From Chloroflexota bacterium (GTDB lineage: Bacteria > Chloroflexota > Anaerolineae > Aggregatilineales > Phototrophicaceae), in the NCBI GenBank assembly GCA_028875245.1, contig JAPPEU010000025.1:124001-188000 (forward strand): a stretch of 64,000 bases of DNA, given 5' to 3'. The notes beneath the pieces were generated by a model, which ran no database searches, was not told where the DNA came from, and saw nothing but the letters and a program-made list of their open reading frames with translations. Both the position numbers and the translations under genes were made by a program. Positions 17,971 to 27,885 of the stretch are shown here, in pieces. Numbering within the stretch: position 1 is the stretch's first letter; each line of letters starts with the position of its first letter.

Positions 17971-18702
17971 TCAGGATCGGCGCTTGTCGCTGGAGGCGGG
18001 GCGGTAATCGCCTTCAATCCAGGTTTCGCCGGCGCCGCCAACCTCCTTCTTCCAGACGGGCACGATTTCCTTCAGACGATCGATGCCGTAGCGAGCCGCT
18101 TCAAAGCAGCCGTCATCGCGATGGGGCGAGGAGCAGGCGCAGAGGACCGTGTTGTCGCCGACATGCAAAGTGCCGAGGCGCTGCACGATGGCAATGCCTT
18201 GCACTTTCCCCCAACGCGCTCGTATCTCCGCCGCCACCTGTTTCATTTTCGCCAGCGCCATCGGTTCGTAGGCTTCGTATTCCAGGTATTCGGTTTGCGG
18301 CAGGTGGCCGTCTTTGGCTGTTTGCCCGCGCACAACGCCGGTGAACAGGCAGACGGCGCCCGTTTGCGGCGTGCTAATGGCGGCGACGATCTCGTCGTGG
18401 TCGATGGCGGCCTGGGGCAGCCGAAATATCTCCGGCTTTCCCGAGTCGTCTTCTGATCCGCCGCTGACGGGCGGGAAGAAAGCGACTTCGTCCCCATCGC
18501 TGATGCGGTCATGATCAAAGGCGAATTCTTCGTTGATGGCGGCCAGCGCGAATCGCAGATTGTCGGCCGCGGCCGGATAGCGTGAGCGCAATTCGGCGCG
18601 CAGCGCTTCGATGTTATCCGTCGCCTCGTCGACTTCAATGACGATTTGGCGCGCGCCAACCAGATCACGCAGTGTGGCAAAGAAGAGCAGGGTGATGCGC
18701 AT
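17971..18702 (-). CDS. MoaD-MoaE fusion, molybdopterin synthase
   Basis: One 243-residue polypeptide joins both subunits of molybdopterin synthase, which inserts two sulfurs into cyclic pyranopterin monophosphate in molybdenum cofactor synthesis. Residues 1-82 are a ubiquitin-like MoaD ending in PPVSGG (Gly81-Gly82). From about 90 on is MoaE (GAVCLFTGVVRGQ, LEYEAYEPMALAKM, RLGTLHVGDNTV, VPVWKKEV with the catalytic Lys). In separate MoaD the terminal Gly is thiocarboxylated, which cannot happen here unless the chain is cut after GG. Known precedent: mycobacterial MoaX is such a fusion and is processed. It lies 8 bases after moaC with GAGG as ribosome site. moaA, moaB and mobA are not seen. Confidence 0.93.
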   Translation of the reverse strand: MRITLLFFATLRDLVGARQIVIEVDEATDNIEALRAELRSRYPAAADNLRFALAAINEEFAFDHDRISDGDEVAFFPPVSGGSEDDSGKPEIFRLPQAAIDHDEIVAAISTPQTGAVCLFTGVVRGQTAKDGHLPQTEYLEYEAYEPMALAKMKQVAAEIRARWGKVQGIAIVQRLGTLHVGDNTVLCACSSPHRDDGCFEAARYGIDRLKEIVPVWKKEVGGAGETWIEGDYRPASSDKRRS

Positions 18703-18710
18703 GGATGCCT

Positions 18711-19199
18711 CTATGCCTCCGCCTGGTAGTCGCCGCTAGCACCGCCGCGCTTTTCCAGCAGCCGGATTTCAGTGATGCGCATGCCGCGATCGACCGCTTT
18801 CGCCATGTCGTATATAGTCAGCGCCGCGACCGACACGGCGGTGAGCGCCTCCATTTCGACGCCGGTTCGCCCGGTTGTTTTGACCGTCGCCTGGATCTCG
18901 ATGGCGCTCTCGGCTTCATTGTACGCGAGCTTAAGCCCAATCTTGTTGACGGGCAGCGGATGGCAAAGCGGGATCAGGTCGGCGGTTCGCTTGGCCGCCA
19001 TGACGCCGGCGATGCGGGCAGTGTTAAGCACGTCGCCCTTTTTGATATTGCCCTCGCGAATCAGCGCCAGGGTCGCTGGTTGCATCAAGACGGCCCCGGC
19101 AGCGCGCGCGAGGCGTTCGCTGAACGGTTTGCCGCCGACATCGACCATATCGGCGCGGCCAGTTTCATCCAGGTGGGTCAGTTTGTTTTTTGCTGTCAT
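18711..19199 (-). CDS. moaC: Cyclic pyranopterin monophosphate synthase MoaC
   Basis: Converts the MoaA product (3',8-cH2GTP) to cyclic pyranopterin monophosphate, the substrate of the adjacent MoaDE. The 162 residues carry the family blocks [55 protein letters not shown] and [20 protein letters not shown], including the active-site Lys and His-Pro. The start at 19199 ([12 protein letters not shown]) gives the usual family N-terminus; a GTG 33 bases upstream is possible. It is the promoter-proximal gene of a two-gene moaC-moaDE operon. Confidence 0.95.
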   Translation of the reverse strand: MTAKNKLTHLDETGRADMVDVGGKPFSERLARAAGAVLMQPATLALIREGNIKKGDVLNTARIAGVMAAKRTADLIPLCHPLPVNKIGLKLAYNEAESAIEIQATVKTTGRTGVEMEALTAVSVAALTIYDMAKAVDRGMRITEIRLLEKRGGASGDYQAEA

Positions 19200-19253
19200 A
19201 GGCGAATGCTTGGTCTCCGCGATTCGGATCACTTGCCTTTAGGCTCCCGCGTA

Positions 19254-19928
19254 TCAGGATTGAGGCGGGATTTCAATCTCGGGCGAGAATACGACGCCGT
19301 CGCTGAGGATGTCGAGCCCTTGATCGGCATAGATCTGGCGGCCGCCGCTCCCCCGCTGAAGCGCGCCGGCGACGCGCATGCGGTAGTAGGCCCTGGCCCG
19401 GCCGCCGTCCGCGATCATGTCGGGGGCGGCCACAAGCTCAAGCGAATGGACGCAAGTCTGGCGCGGACCGAGGAGGCGGATATCGCCCTCGTCGTAGCTC
19501 GCTGGATTGGGATCGGCGCGTTCGCGCAAGCCGGACGCCGGCGCAATCACGATGCCGAATCCGTCGGTCTCATCGTCGGCGTCGGCCACGGCGATATTGT
19601 CCTCCTGGAAAACAACGGGCACAGCGCCCAGAGATATGTTTGTCACTGACAGGCGCAGCATCAGAGCGCCTTCGTCATTGATGCCGCCAGCCTTAAGCGC
19701 CAGACGCAGCGGATCCCGCGCTTGACGCCCGAGGATTGACTGATGCGCCGCCAGGCCCGCCGCGGCCGGCAAGCGCGCGCAGGGAATGCCGCCGAAGAAG
19801 CGCGGCGACAGGTCGGCAAGGAAAGCGGGCAGTCGCTCGGGCAGGACGAAGACCACAAGCGCGATCAGCAGAATGATGCCGATGAAGGCATTGGGATTGT
19901 TGCGGTCCAATCTGAGCAAACCGGTCAA
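19254..19928 (-). CDS. Uncharacterised single-pass membrane-anchored protein
   Basis: Not recognised. The 224 residues begin with a short cytoplasmic stretch and one strong hydrophobic segment (FIGIILLIALVVFVLP, about 15-30), followed by a roughly 190-residue extracytoplasmic domain rich in beta-prone sequence (ALMLRLSVTNISLGAVPVVF, RAYYRMRVAGAL). The pattern resembles proteins with a DUF4352-like or immunoglobulin-like extracellular fold, but I cannot name a family. It starts with TTG overlapping the miaA stop (TTGA), so it is translationally coupled to miaA, and it is last in the yraN-miaA run. Confidence 0.6.
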   Translation of the reverse strand: MTGLLRLDRNNPNAFIGIILLIALVVFVLPERLPAFLADLSPRFFGGIPCARLPAAAGLAAHQSILGRQARDPLRLALKAGGINDEGALMLRLSVTNISLGAVPVVFQEDNIAVADADDETDGFGIVIAPASGLRERADPNPASYDEGDIRLLGPRQTCVHSLELVAAPDMIADGGRARAYYRMRVAGALQRGSGGRQIYADQGLDILSDGVVFSPEIEIPPQS

Positions 19929-20860
19929 TCACCCCGTTGGAGCCAGTCTCGCAGCGTTCGCGCCAAATCACTTGCGTCTGCGTCTTTCACATTATGCCAC
20001 AGAATGCCGTTGTCGTGCCCGCGGAACCAGACGTCCTGGCGGCGGATGAAGGCGTGCGTGCTGAACTTGGCGCGTTCGATGGCGGCATCCAGCGGGGCGC
20101 CGTCCAGGAGATGCCCGGCGATTTCCAGGTAGCCGAGGCCGCTCATTGACGGCAGGGCGCGGTCATATCCCATTTCCAGGAGGCGACTGACTTCATCCAC
20201 CAGGCCGGCGGCGATCATGGCATCGACGCGGGCGTCGACGCGCGGGTAGAGTACATCGCGTGGCAGGCGCAGGCCGAGCGTCAGAATGCGATAAGGCGGC
20301 GGGCGCTTCCTTTGCAAGTCGCTGATGGCTTGCCCGGTCAAGATCTGAACTTCCAGGGCGCGGATGACGCGGCGCGCGTTGTTGGGGTGGATGCGCTCGG
20401 CGGCGACGGGGTCGACCTGGCACAGCCGTTCATGCAGCGCGGCCGGCGAGTTCGCGCGGGCGTAGCCTTCCAGCTCGGCGCGCAGTTCCAGGTCGGGCGG
20501 GACGCGCGGGATCGACCAGCCTTCTTCCACGGCGCTGATGTATTGCCCGCTGCCGCCCACCAGGAAGGGGATGGCGCGGCGCCCATGTATTTCGTTTATG
20601 GCGCCGGAGGCGGCGTCCTGGTATTCCGCGAGGCTGAGGTTGTAGTCGGGGTTGACGAGATCGATCAGATGATGGGGGACTTGCGCTTGCTGCTCGGGGC
20701 TGGGCTTGGCGGTGCCGATGTCCATATAGCGGTAGATTTGGCGGCTGTCGGCGCCGACGATTTCCCCGCCCAGGCCTTCCGCCAGCTCGATCGCCAGCCC
20801 GGTCTTGCCGACCCCGGTAGGGCCGAGGATGATCACGAGCGGCGGGGCGTCACCAGTCAA
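19925..20860 (-). CDS. miaA: tRNA dimethylallyltransferase MiaA
   Basis: Transfers the dimethylallyl group to N6 of A37 in tRNAs reading UNN codons. The 311 residues show the P-loop GPTGVGKTGLAIELA, the catalytic Asp block GADSRQIYRYMDIGTAKP, HHLIDLVNPDY, VGGSGQYISAV and the C-terminal FIRRQDVWFRG. The start is placed at TTG 20860 because GGAGG lies 6 bases upstream and the product then begins just before the P-loop, as in relatives; the longer open frame runs through yraN. It overlaps yraN by 11 bases and the next gene by 4, so the three form a coupled operon. Confidence 0.94.
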   Translation of the reverse strand: MTGDAPPLVIILGPTGVGKTGLAIELAEGLGGEIVGADSRQIYRYMDIGTAKPSPEQQAQVPHHLIDLVNPDYNLSLAEYQDAASGAINEIHGRRAIPFLVGGSGQYISAVEEGWSIPRVPPDLELRAELEGYARANSPAALHERLCQVDPVAAERIHPNNARRVIRALEVQILTGQAISDLQRKRPPPYRILTLGLRLPRDVLYPRVDARVDAMIAAGLVDEVSRLLEMGYDRALPSMSGLGYLEIAGHLLDGAPLDAAIERAKFSTHAFIRRQDVWFRGHDNGILWHNVKDADASDLARTLRDWLQRGD

Positions 20861-21215
20861 ATGCGTCCTCCACGTGATCAATGCGCGGCGATCCCCGGGC
20901 GGGCAGGGCGACGGCGATGACGTCGATGCGCCATTGGGTCTCCGAATCAATGTCATGGTCATGGAGGAATTGATAGACCGCGTTCAGCATTCGCTCGTGC
21001 TTGGCGGCGGTGATCGACTCCAGAGCGGATTCTGTGTTCAGGCCGCGGCGCGTCTTCACCTCGACAAATACGAACATGTCCGCTTGCTTTGCGATGATGT
21101 CAAGCTCGCCGAGCCTGGTCGACCAGTTGCTGTCGATGATGCTGTAGCCTTTGCGACGCAGGTATTTGCGGGCGATCGCTTCGCCGGCCGCGCCTGTTTG
21201 CAGCCTGTATGCCAT
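20850..21215 (-). CDS. YraN-family (UPF0102) nuclease-like protein
   Basis: A 121-residue protein of the UPF0102/YraN family with the restriction-endonuclease-like active-site pattern: Glu in GEAIARKYLRRKGY, then GELDIIAKQADMFVFVEVKT (Asp, Glu-x-Lys). Known of the family: a predicted nuclease fold whose cellular substrate is not established, often next to rnhB, trmD or miaA. Here it is first in a coupled run with miaA. Start ATG is unambiguous. Confidence 0.85.
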   Translation of the reverse strand: MAYRLQTGAAGEAIARKYLRRKGYSIIDSNWSTRLGELDIIAKQADMFVFVEVKTRRGLNTESALESITAAKHERMLNAVYQFLHDHDIDSETQWRIDVIAVALPARGSPRIDHVEDAFDW

Positions 21216-21385
21216 ATAATTATGCTTGCCCCCTGACGGTCGCCTACATTATAGGTGATTTTCAGCCGCAGAATCGGCGTAATAAGCAATGGCGCTAAAT
21301 TTTACTCTGTGACCTCATAAAAGCTCAGTGTACTCGGTGCTAATATTTCAATCGCTTGCTTGCTTTTGCTCCCGCCACAAGACTG

Positions 21386-21413
21386 TTGCAATTGTGGCGT
21401 TCTGCGCTAGTAT
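21386..21413 (+). promoter_or_regulatory. Probable promoter for hppA
   Basis: TTGCAA (21386-21391), a 16-base spacer and TAGTAT (21408-21413), with a leader of about 60 bases to the chosen hppA start. Two mismatches in each box; orientation and position fit. Confidence 0.4.
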
Positions 21414-21478
21414 CGATTGCTTGAAAAATCACATGGGCAATGAAGCCGAAATTGGGCACAGGGGAGTTGGAAGCGACT

Positions 21479-23611
<2,133 letters not shown>

Positions 23612-23629
23612 CTGCCGCCAGCACTTCAG

Positions 23630-23678
23630 CTAACCCCACCCCCGGCCCCTCAGCGAGGCATCAGGGAGGGGTGCTCGT
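23630..23678. repeat. C-rich intergenic repeat with hairpin after hppA
   Basis: CTAACCCCACCCCCGGCCCC, then TCAGCGAGGCATCAGGGAGG and GG. The CCCCTC and GAGGGG arms pair around a 14-base loop. A relative with the same C-rich start and a CCCTCCCTGATGC core lies at 59697-59806. It may act as hppA terminator, though there is no real T-tract. Confidence 0.5.
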
Positions 23679-23761
23679 TTGCAAAGAAGTGTCTAAATGG
23701 CGAAAGTGCAGGGGCTGCATTAGGGATCACCCAGAACTGTCGCCTGTGGGAGGGCGTGCTA

Positions 23762-24226
23762 ATGAAAATGGAACAGGACGGACCGCGCGGTCTCTATTTT
23801 GAAGAGTTCGAAATCGGCGCTACGATGCGCACGCGCGGCCGCACCATTACCGAAGCCGACCTGGTGGGTTTCGCCGCCCTGACCGGCGATTACAACCCGA
23901 TGCACACCGATGCCGAATACGCCAAGGATTCCTTCATGGGTCAGCGTGTGGCGCATGGCATGTTGACCCTGAGTTACGCCATCGGGCAGGCTTATCAGTT
24001 GGGAATCCTGGAACGCACCGTGCTGGGTTTCCGCGGCCTGGAGATGAAATTCAGCAGCCCGGTTTATATCGGCGATACCATCCACGTGGAGTTGAAAGTG
24101 GCTGAGACAAAAGCGGCGCGCCGGTTGGGTGGCGGCACGGTCGTCCTCGATACGCGCATCGTCAAGCAGGACGGCACGGTCGCGCAGAAGGGCAGCCTGT
24201 CTCTGCTGATGATGTCAAAGCCTTGA
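23762..24226 (+). CDS. MaoC-like (R)-enoyl-CoA hydratase
   Basis: A 154-residue hot-dog-fold protein of the MaoC dehydratase family. The catalytic (R)-hydratase signature is visible: GDYNPMHTDAEYAKDS with Asp and His, followed by VAHGMLTLSY. Known role of such proteins: hydration of trans-2-enoyl-CoA (or ACP) in fatty acid or PHA metabolism; the acyl substrate is not predictable. The ATG at 23762 is chosen for GGAGGG seven bases upstream. It stands alone, convergent with the desaturase (17-base gap). Confidence 0.85.
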   Translation: MKMEQDGPRGLYFEEFEIGATMRTRGRTITEADLVGFAALTGDYNPMHTDAEYAKDSFMGQRVAHGMLTLSYAIGQAYQLGILERTVLGFRGLEMKFSSPVYIGDTIHVELKVAETKAARRLGGGTVVLDTRIVKQDGTVAQKGSLSLLMMSKP

Positions 24227-24243
24227 AGGCGCTGCCATCGGCT

Positions 24244-25698
24244 TTAGCGCAGGTCTCGCTGCAGGAGCGCCGCCGCCGCTTTGGCGGACAGCAACGCCTG
24301 TGGGGTGCCACCGCCGGGCAATACAGAACCACCCACATGATACAGCCGCTTGATATGCCGGCTGCGGATCTGCGGTCGAGCGAGGGCGGCGCTGCGCCCG
24401 TGGGGCAGCTCGCCGTGCAATGCGCCGCGCCAGGCGCCCGTCATCCGCTGCAAATCGACTGGCGTCAAGTGCTTTTCGATGCGAATTCTGTCGCGCAGGT
24501 CCAGCCCGTATCGCCGCTCGAGCATGGACAGAATGCGATCGCGAACCGCGGCGCGCTGGCTCGTCCAGTCGAACTTCTCCGAGAGTGGCGGCGCGACCAC
24601 CTGGATCAGCCAGTTCTCTTGATTGAAGGGCGCGTTGGCTGTCTCTGTTTTGCAGCTGATATTCAGCGTGATTGTCGGATCAGCGGGCATCAGCGCGCGC
24701 CGATGAACATGCTCAAACTCCGCCCGATAATCCTCCGAAAAGAAGACGTTGTGCTGCGCAAGCTGAGGGAAGGTCCCGCGGATGCCAAGCAGCATGATGA
24801 AAGCTGAGCTGGACATGGGCGTCCGGAGGAGGCTGCGGAGCGTGGGCGCGGCTATCGCATTCTCCGGCAAAAGATGGCGCGCCGTCGAAATGGCGTCAAG
24901 GTTGGAGAGGACCGCATCGGCGGGCAAGAAGTCGCCATCGGCCGCGAGCCTGACGCCGGTTGCTCGGTTTCCCACCACCTCGATCTGTTTGACCGGGCAA
25001 TCTAGGCGGACGGTGACATCAAATTCCTCAGCCAGTTTCTGCAGCGCGGCCGGGATGGCAGAGAGACCGCCGCGCGGAAGCCACAGGCCATCATTGAGCA
25101 TGGCATGCGCCAACTCGCTGAAGGCGGCGGGGGCTTCAAAGGGACTGCCACCGCTGTGGGCGGCGCAGTTGGCGAGCAGCTGCCGCAGTTTTTCCGCGCG
25201 GAGAAATCGCCTGCTGACGCCGTAGGCGCTGCGCAGCGGACCGGCGCGCAGCCAGCTTCGCAATAGGGGCCCGTCTGTGAAGCCATATCGGCGCATTCGG
25301 TGGAAGTCGGCGGCAAAAGCGAGGAAACGCAGGGCGCCAGCGACGGCGTCCGGATGAAGCGGCGCAATCTCGGCGGCGGTGCGCGCCCAATCCCGGCAGA
25401 GGTCAAGCCGGCCGCCATCGGGGAAGAAATATCGCGTCTGCGGATCAAGCGGCAAAAGGCGCAGATAATCAGCCATGTCTCGCCCGATATCATCAAACAA
25501 CGCTTCGAGGAGCGCACGCGAATAGAAGGGCGCGGGCGCGATGTCCCAGCGGAAACCGCCGGCTTGGTACTCAAAGAGCATGCCGCCCGGCTGCCGGTTT
25601 TTCTCCACTACCGTGACGTCATAGCCGGACTGCGCCAGCCGGATGGCCGCCGCCAAGCCACCGACGCCGGCGCCGATGATGATGACGGATTCAGGCAT
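24244..25698 (-). CDS. CrtI-type phytoene desaturase family oxidoreductase
   Basis: FAD-dependent carotenoid desaturase/isomerase-like enzyme of 484 residues. The N-terminus is a classic dinucleotide fold (VIIIGAGVGGLAAAIRLAQS, then VVEKNRQPGGM). The C-terminus carries the CrtI-family FAD block LYHVGGSVLPGGGTPQALLS. The middle holds the substrate region WLPRGGLSAIPAALQ. Known members desaturate phytoene or diapophytoene, or act as CrtD/CruO-type or retinol saturase-like enzymes; no crtB or crtY is nearby to decide. The SRPBCC gene lies 166 bases upstream on the same strand and may be functionally linked. Confidence 0.85.
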   Translation of the reverse strand: MPESVIIIGAGVGGLAAAIRLAQSGYDVTVVEKNRQPGGMLFEYQAGGFRWDIAPAPFYSRALLEALFDDIGRDMADYLRLLPLDPQTRYFFPDGGRLDLCRDWARTAAEIAPLHPDAVAGALRFLAFAADFHRMRRYGFTDGPLLRSWLRAGPLRSAYGVSRRFLRAEKLRQLLANCAAHSGGSPFEAPAAFSELAHAMLNDGLWLPRGGLSAIPAALQKLAEEFDVTVRLDCPVKQIEVVGNRATGVRLAADGDFLPADAVLSNLDAISTARHLLPENAIAAPTLRSLLRTPMSSSAFIMLLGIRGTFPQLAQHNVFFSEDYRAEFEHVHRRALMPADPTITLNISCKTETANAPFNQENWLIQVVAPPLSEKFDWTSQRAAVRDRILSMLERRYGLDLRDRIRIEKHLTPVDLQRMTGAWRGALHGELPHGRSAALARPQIRSRHIKRLYHVGGSVLPGGGTPQALLSAKAAAALLQRDLR

Positions 25699-25864
25699 GG
25701 CGCAGGCTTTCGCTCTTTGACGCGCTGGGCAATCGACGCGGGCTTCGCCAAACTGTCGATGTGAACACGATTTTCGGCATCAACTTCTTTCTTCTGATTG
25801 TCGATTGACAGGTGAAAATAAGATACAGCAACCGGTTGAGCTTGGCAAATTGCCCGGCGGGAGC

Positions 25865-26335
25865 TTAGGTCGATTGCAGGGCCCGCCGAGTCCGCCAATG
25901 ACGATAAGCAAACAGCAGGCGCAGTGGCAGGCCGTCAAAGGCGAACCGGGTGAGCAGGCCGGTGACGCCGCGCCGATGCGCCAGGGTGATGCGGTCGGTC
26001 AACTGGACGCCGCCGGCGGCTTCGCGGAAAATGTGCTCGTGCCGCCAGTAAGCGAGCGGGCCTTTGATCTGCAAATCCGCGACGGGATCGGGACTGGGGC
26101 CGCTTTCGTGGCGGGCGGTCCAGCGGATGGGCAGGGGGCCGAACCAGAGCGTGAACTCGATTTCGCCTTCCGTCAGGGAGCGGCGTTCATCTCTGTGCAG
26201 CTGCATGCGGATTGGCGGCGGCGTTAAGTTGGCCAGGGCGCGCGGATCTTCGTGAAAACGCCTTATATCGGCAAGCGTGGTCTCGATGAAGCCCGACCTT
26301 TGAAAGCTGCGCGTATTGGCGGGCGCATTGTTCAT
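25865..26335 (-). CDS. SRPBCC (START/Bet v1-like) ligand-binding protein
   Basis: A 156-residue protein with the SRPBCC pattern: a first strand SFQRSGFIETTLADIRRFHE, the helix/loop ALANLTPPPIRMQ, strands EGEIEFTLWFGPLPIRWTAR, and the late FREAAGGVQLTDRITLAHRR preceding the long C-terminal helix. The fold forms a deep hydrophobic pocket; some relatives bind lipids or polyketides. The start at 26335 is preferred because GGAG lies 11 bases upstream and the longer frame has no family match. Its position before a carotenoid-type desaturase suggests a role with isoprenoid lipids; inference only. Confidence 0.7.
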   Translation of the reverse strand: MNNAPANTRSFQRSGFIETTLADIRRFHEDPRALANLTPPPIRMQLHRDERRSLTEGEIEFTLWFGPLPIRWTARHESGPSPDPVADLQIKGPLAYWRHEHIFREAAGGVQLTDRITLAHRRGVTGLLTRFAFDGLPLRLLFAYRHWRTRRALQST

Positions 26336-26422
26336 GGCGCTGTTGGCTCCAAATCTTCGCCTTCGCATTTCAACAAGATCTGGTGAAAGAAAGACTGCGG
26401 CAGCCAATGATGAGAGCGCGAT

Positions 26423-27244
26423 TCATACGGTCTGCAAACTTGCATCGTCGCGGCAGGCGTTAATGGCGTCGCGCAGGGAGGCGGCTGCGGTCCTTGGATC
26501 ATCGGCGAAGATGACGCCGCGCGAAGAGTTGATGATTAAGCCGCGGCCGGCGCTGTTCAGCCCGGCGCGAAGGACGGCATTGACATCAGCGCCCTGGGCG
26601 CCGACTCCTGGAACAAGCAGGGTCATGTCGCCGACGATGGATCGAATATGCGCCATATTTTCAGGATTGGTCGCCGCCGCGACCAGCATGCAGTTGCCAT
26701 TTTCATTCCAGTCCGCGACGACCATTTCGGCGACGAGCTGCCACAATGGCCGGTCGGGCAGGCGGAGATTCTGAATTTCGGCTGAGCCCGGGTTTGATGT
26801 GCGGCAGAGGATGATGCAAGCTTTGCCCTCATAATCGAGGAAGGGCTGCAAGGCGTCACGGCCGAGGTAAGGATTGAGCGTGACGGCGTCGAAGCCCAGC
26901 TCGTCGAAGATGGAACGGGCGTAGGCGGCGCTGGTGTTGCCGATATCGGCGCGCTTGGCATCGCAGATCGTCAAGATGTCAGGCTGGGTTTGGCGCAGGT
27001 ACTGCAGAGAAGCGGCCAATTGCCGCCAGCCGTCCGCGCCATTCGCTTCATAAAAAGCCATATTGAACTTGAAGGCGGCGGCGTATTGCGCGGTGGCGTC
27101 GATGATGCTGCGATTGAACGCCAGTTGTGGCGACTCGTCGGCGCTGAAGGCGGCGGGAAGCATGCCGATATCGCTGTCGAGGCCGATGCAGAGCAGGGAA
27201 CGCGCGGCATCGACGCGAGCGTTGTATTTGTCAAGCGCTTTCAT
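26423..27244 (-). CDS. pyrF: Orotidine 5'-phosphate decarboxylase
   Basis: Last step of de novo UMP synthesis. The 273 residues belong to the longer (type 2) OMP decarboxylases: LLCIGLDSD, FKFNMAFYEANG, the catalytic DAKRADIGNTSAAYA, VTLNPYLGRDAL, and the phosphate-binding VPGVGAQGAD and GRGLIINSSRGV. The start is the ATG at 27244, which shares one base with the pyrE stop (TGATG), so translation is coupled; the frame extending upstream is just pyrE in another register. It is the terminal gene of pyrBCDEF. Confidence 0.96.
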   Translation of the reverse strand: MKALDKYNARVDAARSLLCIGLDSDIGMLPAAFSADESPQLAFNRSIIDATAQYAAAFKFNMAFYEANGADGWRQLAASLQYLRQTQPDILTICDAKRADIGNTSAAYARSIFDELGFDAVTLNPYLGRDALQPFLDYEGKACIILCRTSNPGSAEIQNLRLPDRPLWQLVAEMVVADWNENGNCMLVAAATNPENMAHIRSIVGDMTLLVPGVGAQGADVNAVLRAGLNSAGRGLIINSSRGVIFADDPRTAAASLRDAINACRDDASLQTV

Positions 27245-27885
27245 CAGAGCTTCGCCGCCCAGCGGTAAGGATCGGCGAGCCAGCGGCGAATGACTTTGAT
27301 TTGCGCCGCGCTCAAGATTTGGCCTGCGCGCGCCAGCTCGAGCAGTGTCTCGAAGTCGGTCAAGGTATGCAGGGCAAGGCCTGCGCGCCGAAAAGCTGAA
27401 GCGGTATCGCTGAATCCATAACTGATGATCGCCAGCGCATCGGTGACTTGGGCGCCGGCTTCGCGCAGGCAATCCACAGCGGAGAGGCTGCTGCCGCCGG
27501 TGGTGATGAGGTCTTCCACCAGCAATACTTGGCGACCCCGCACCGGGCCGCCTTCAATGCGTTTGCCGGCGCCGTGCGCTTTCGTCTCTTTGCGGATGAA
27601 GATGGAGGGCGCCTTCATGGTATAAGCCAGCGCTGAGCTATGCGGCACGCCACCGACAGCGACGCCGGCAATGATTTCGTACTCGAGACAGCGTGATTCA
27701 AGCAAAGACTTGAAGTTCTCGATGATGATATGCCAGGCGGCGGGATGATGAATGAGTTGACGATTGTCCACATAAACCGGCGACTGCATGCCCGATTTGA
27801 ATGTGATGGGCGACTCCGGCGAGAAGCCGACGGCGCCGATATCAAGCAAGGCTTTCGCGCTGGATCGCTTCGTATTCATAGTCAT
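27244..27885 (-). CDS. pyrE: Orotate phosphoribosyltransferase
   Basis: Joins orotate and PRPP to give OMP. The 213 residues include the PRPP-binding loop VLLVEDLITTGGSS, the flexible catalytic loop FIRKETKAHGAGKRIEG and GVAVGGVPHSSALAY. It overlaps the end of pyrD by 44 bases and the start of pyrF by one. Two adjacent start codons (27885 and 27879) are possible; neither has a strong ribosome site, consistent with coupling to pyrD. Confidence 0.96.
   Translation of the reverse strand: MTMNTKRSSAKALLDIGAVGFSPESPITFKSGMQSPVYVDNRQLIHHPAAWHIIIENFKSLLESRCLEYEIIAGVAVGGVPHSSALAYTMKAPSIFIRKETKAHGAGKRIEGGPVRGRQVLLVEDLITTGGSSLSAVDCLREAGAQVTDALAIISYGFSDTASAFRRAGLALHTLTDFETLLELARAGQILSAAQIKVIRRWLADPYRWAAKL

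Noticed and set aside
26423..27472. 76-residue N-terminal extension of PyrF
   Set aside because: It is pyrE read in another frame; the ATG at 27244 overlaps the pyrE stop and starts at the family N-terminus.
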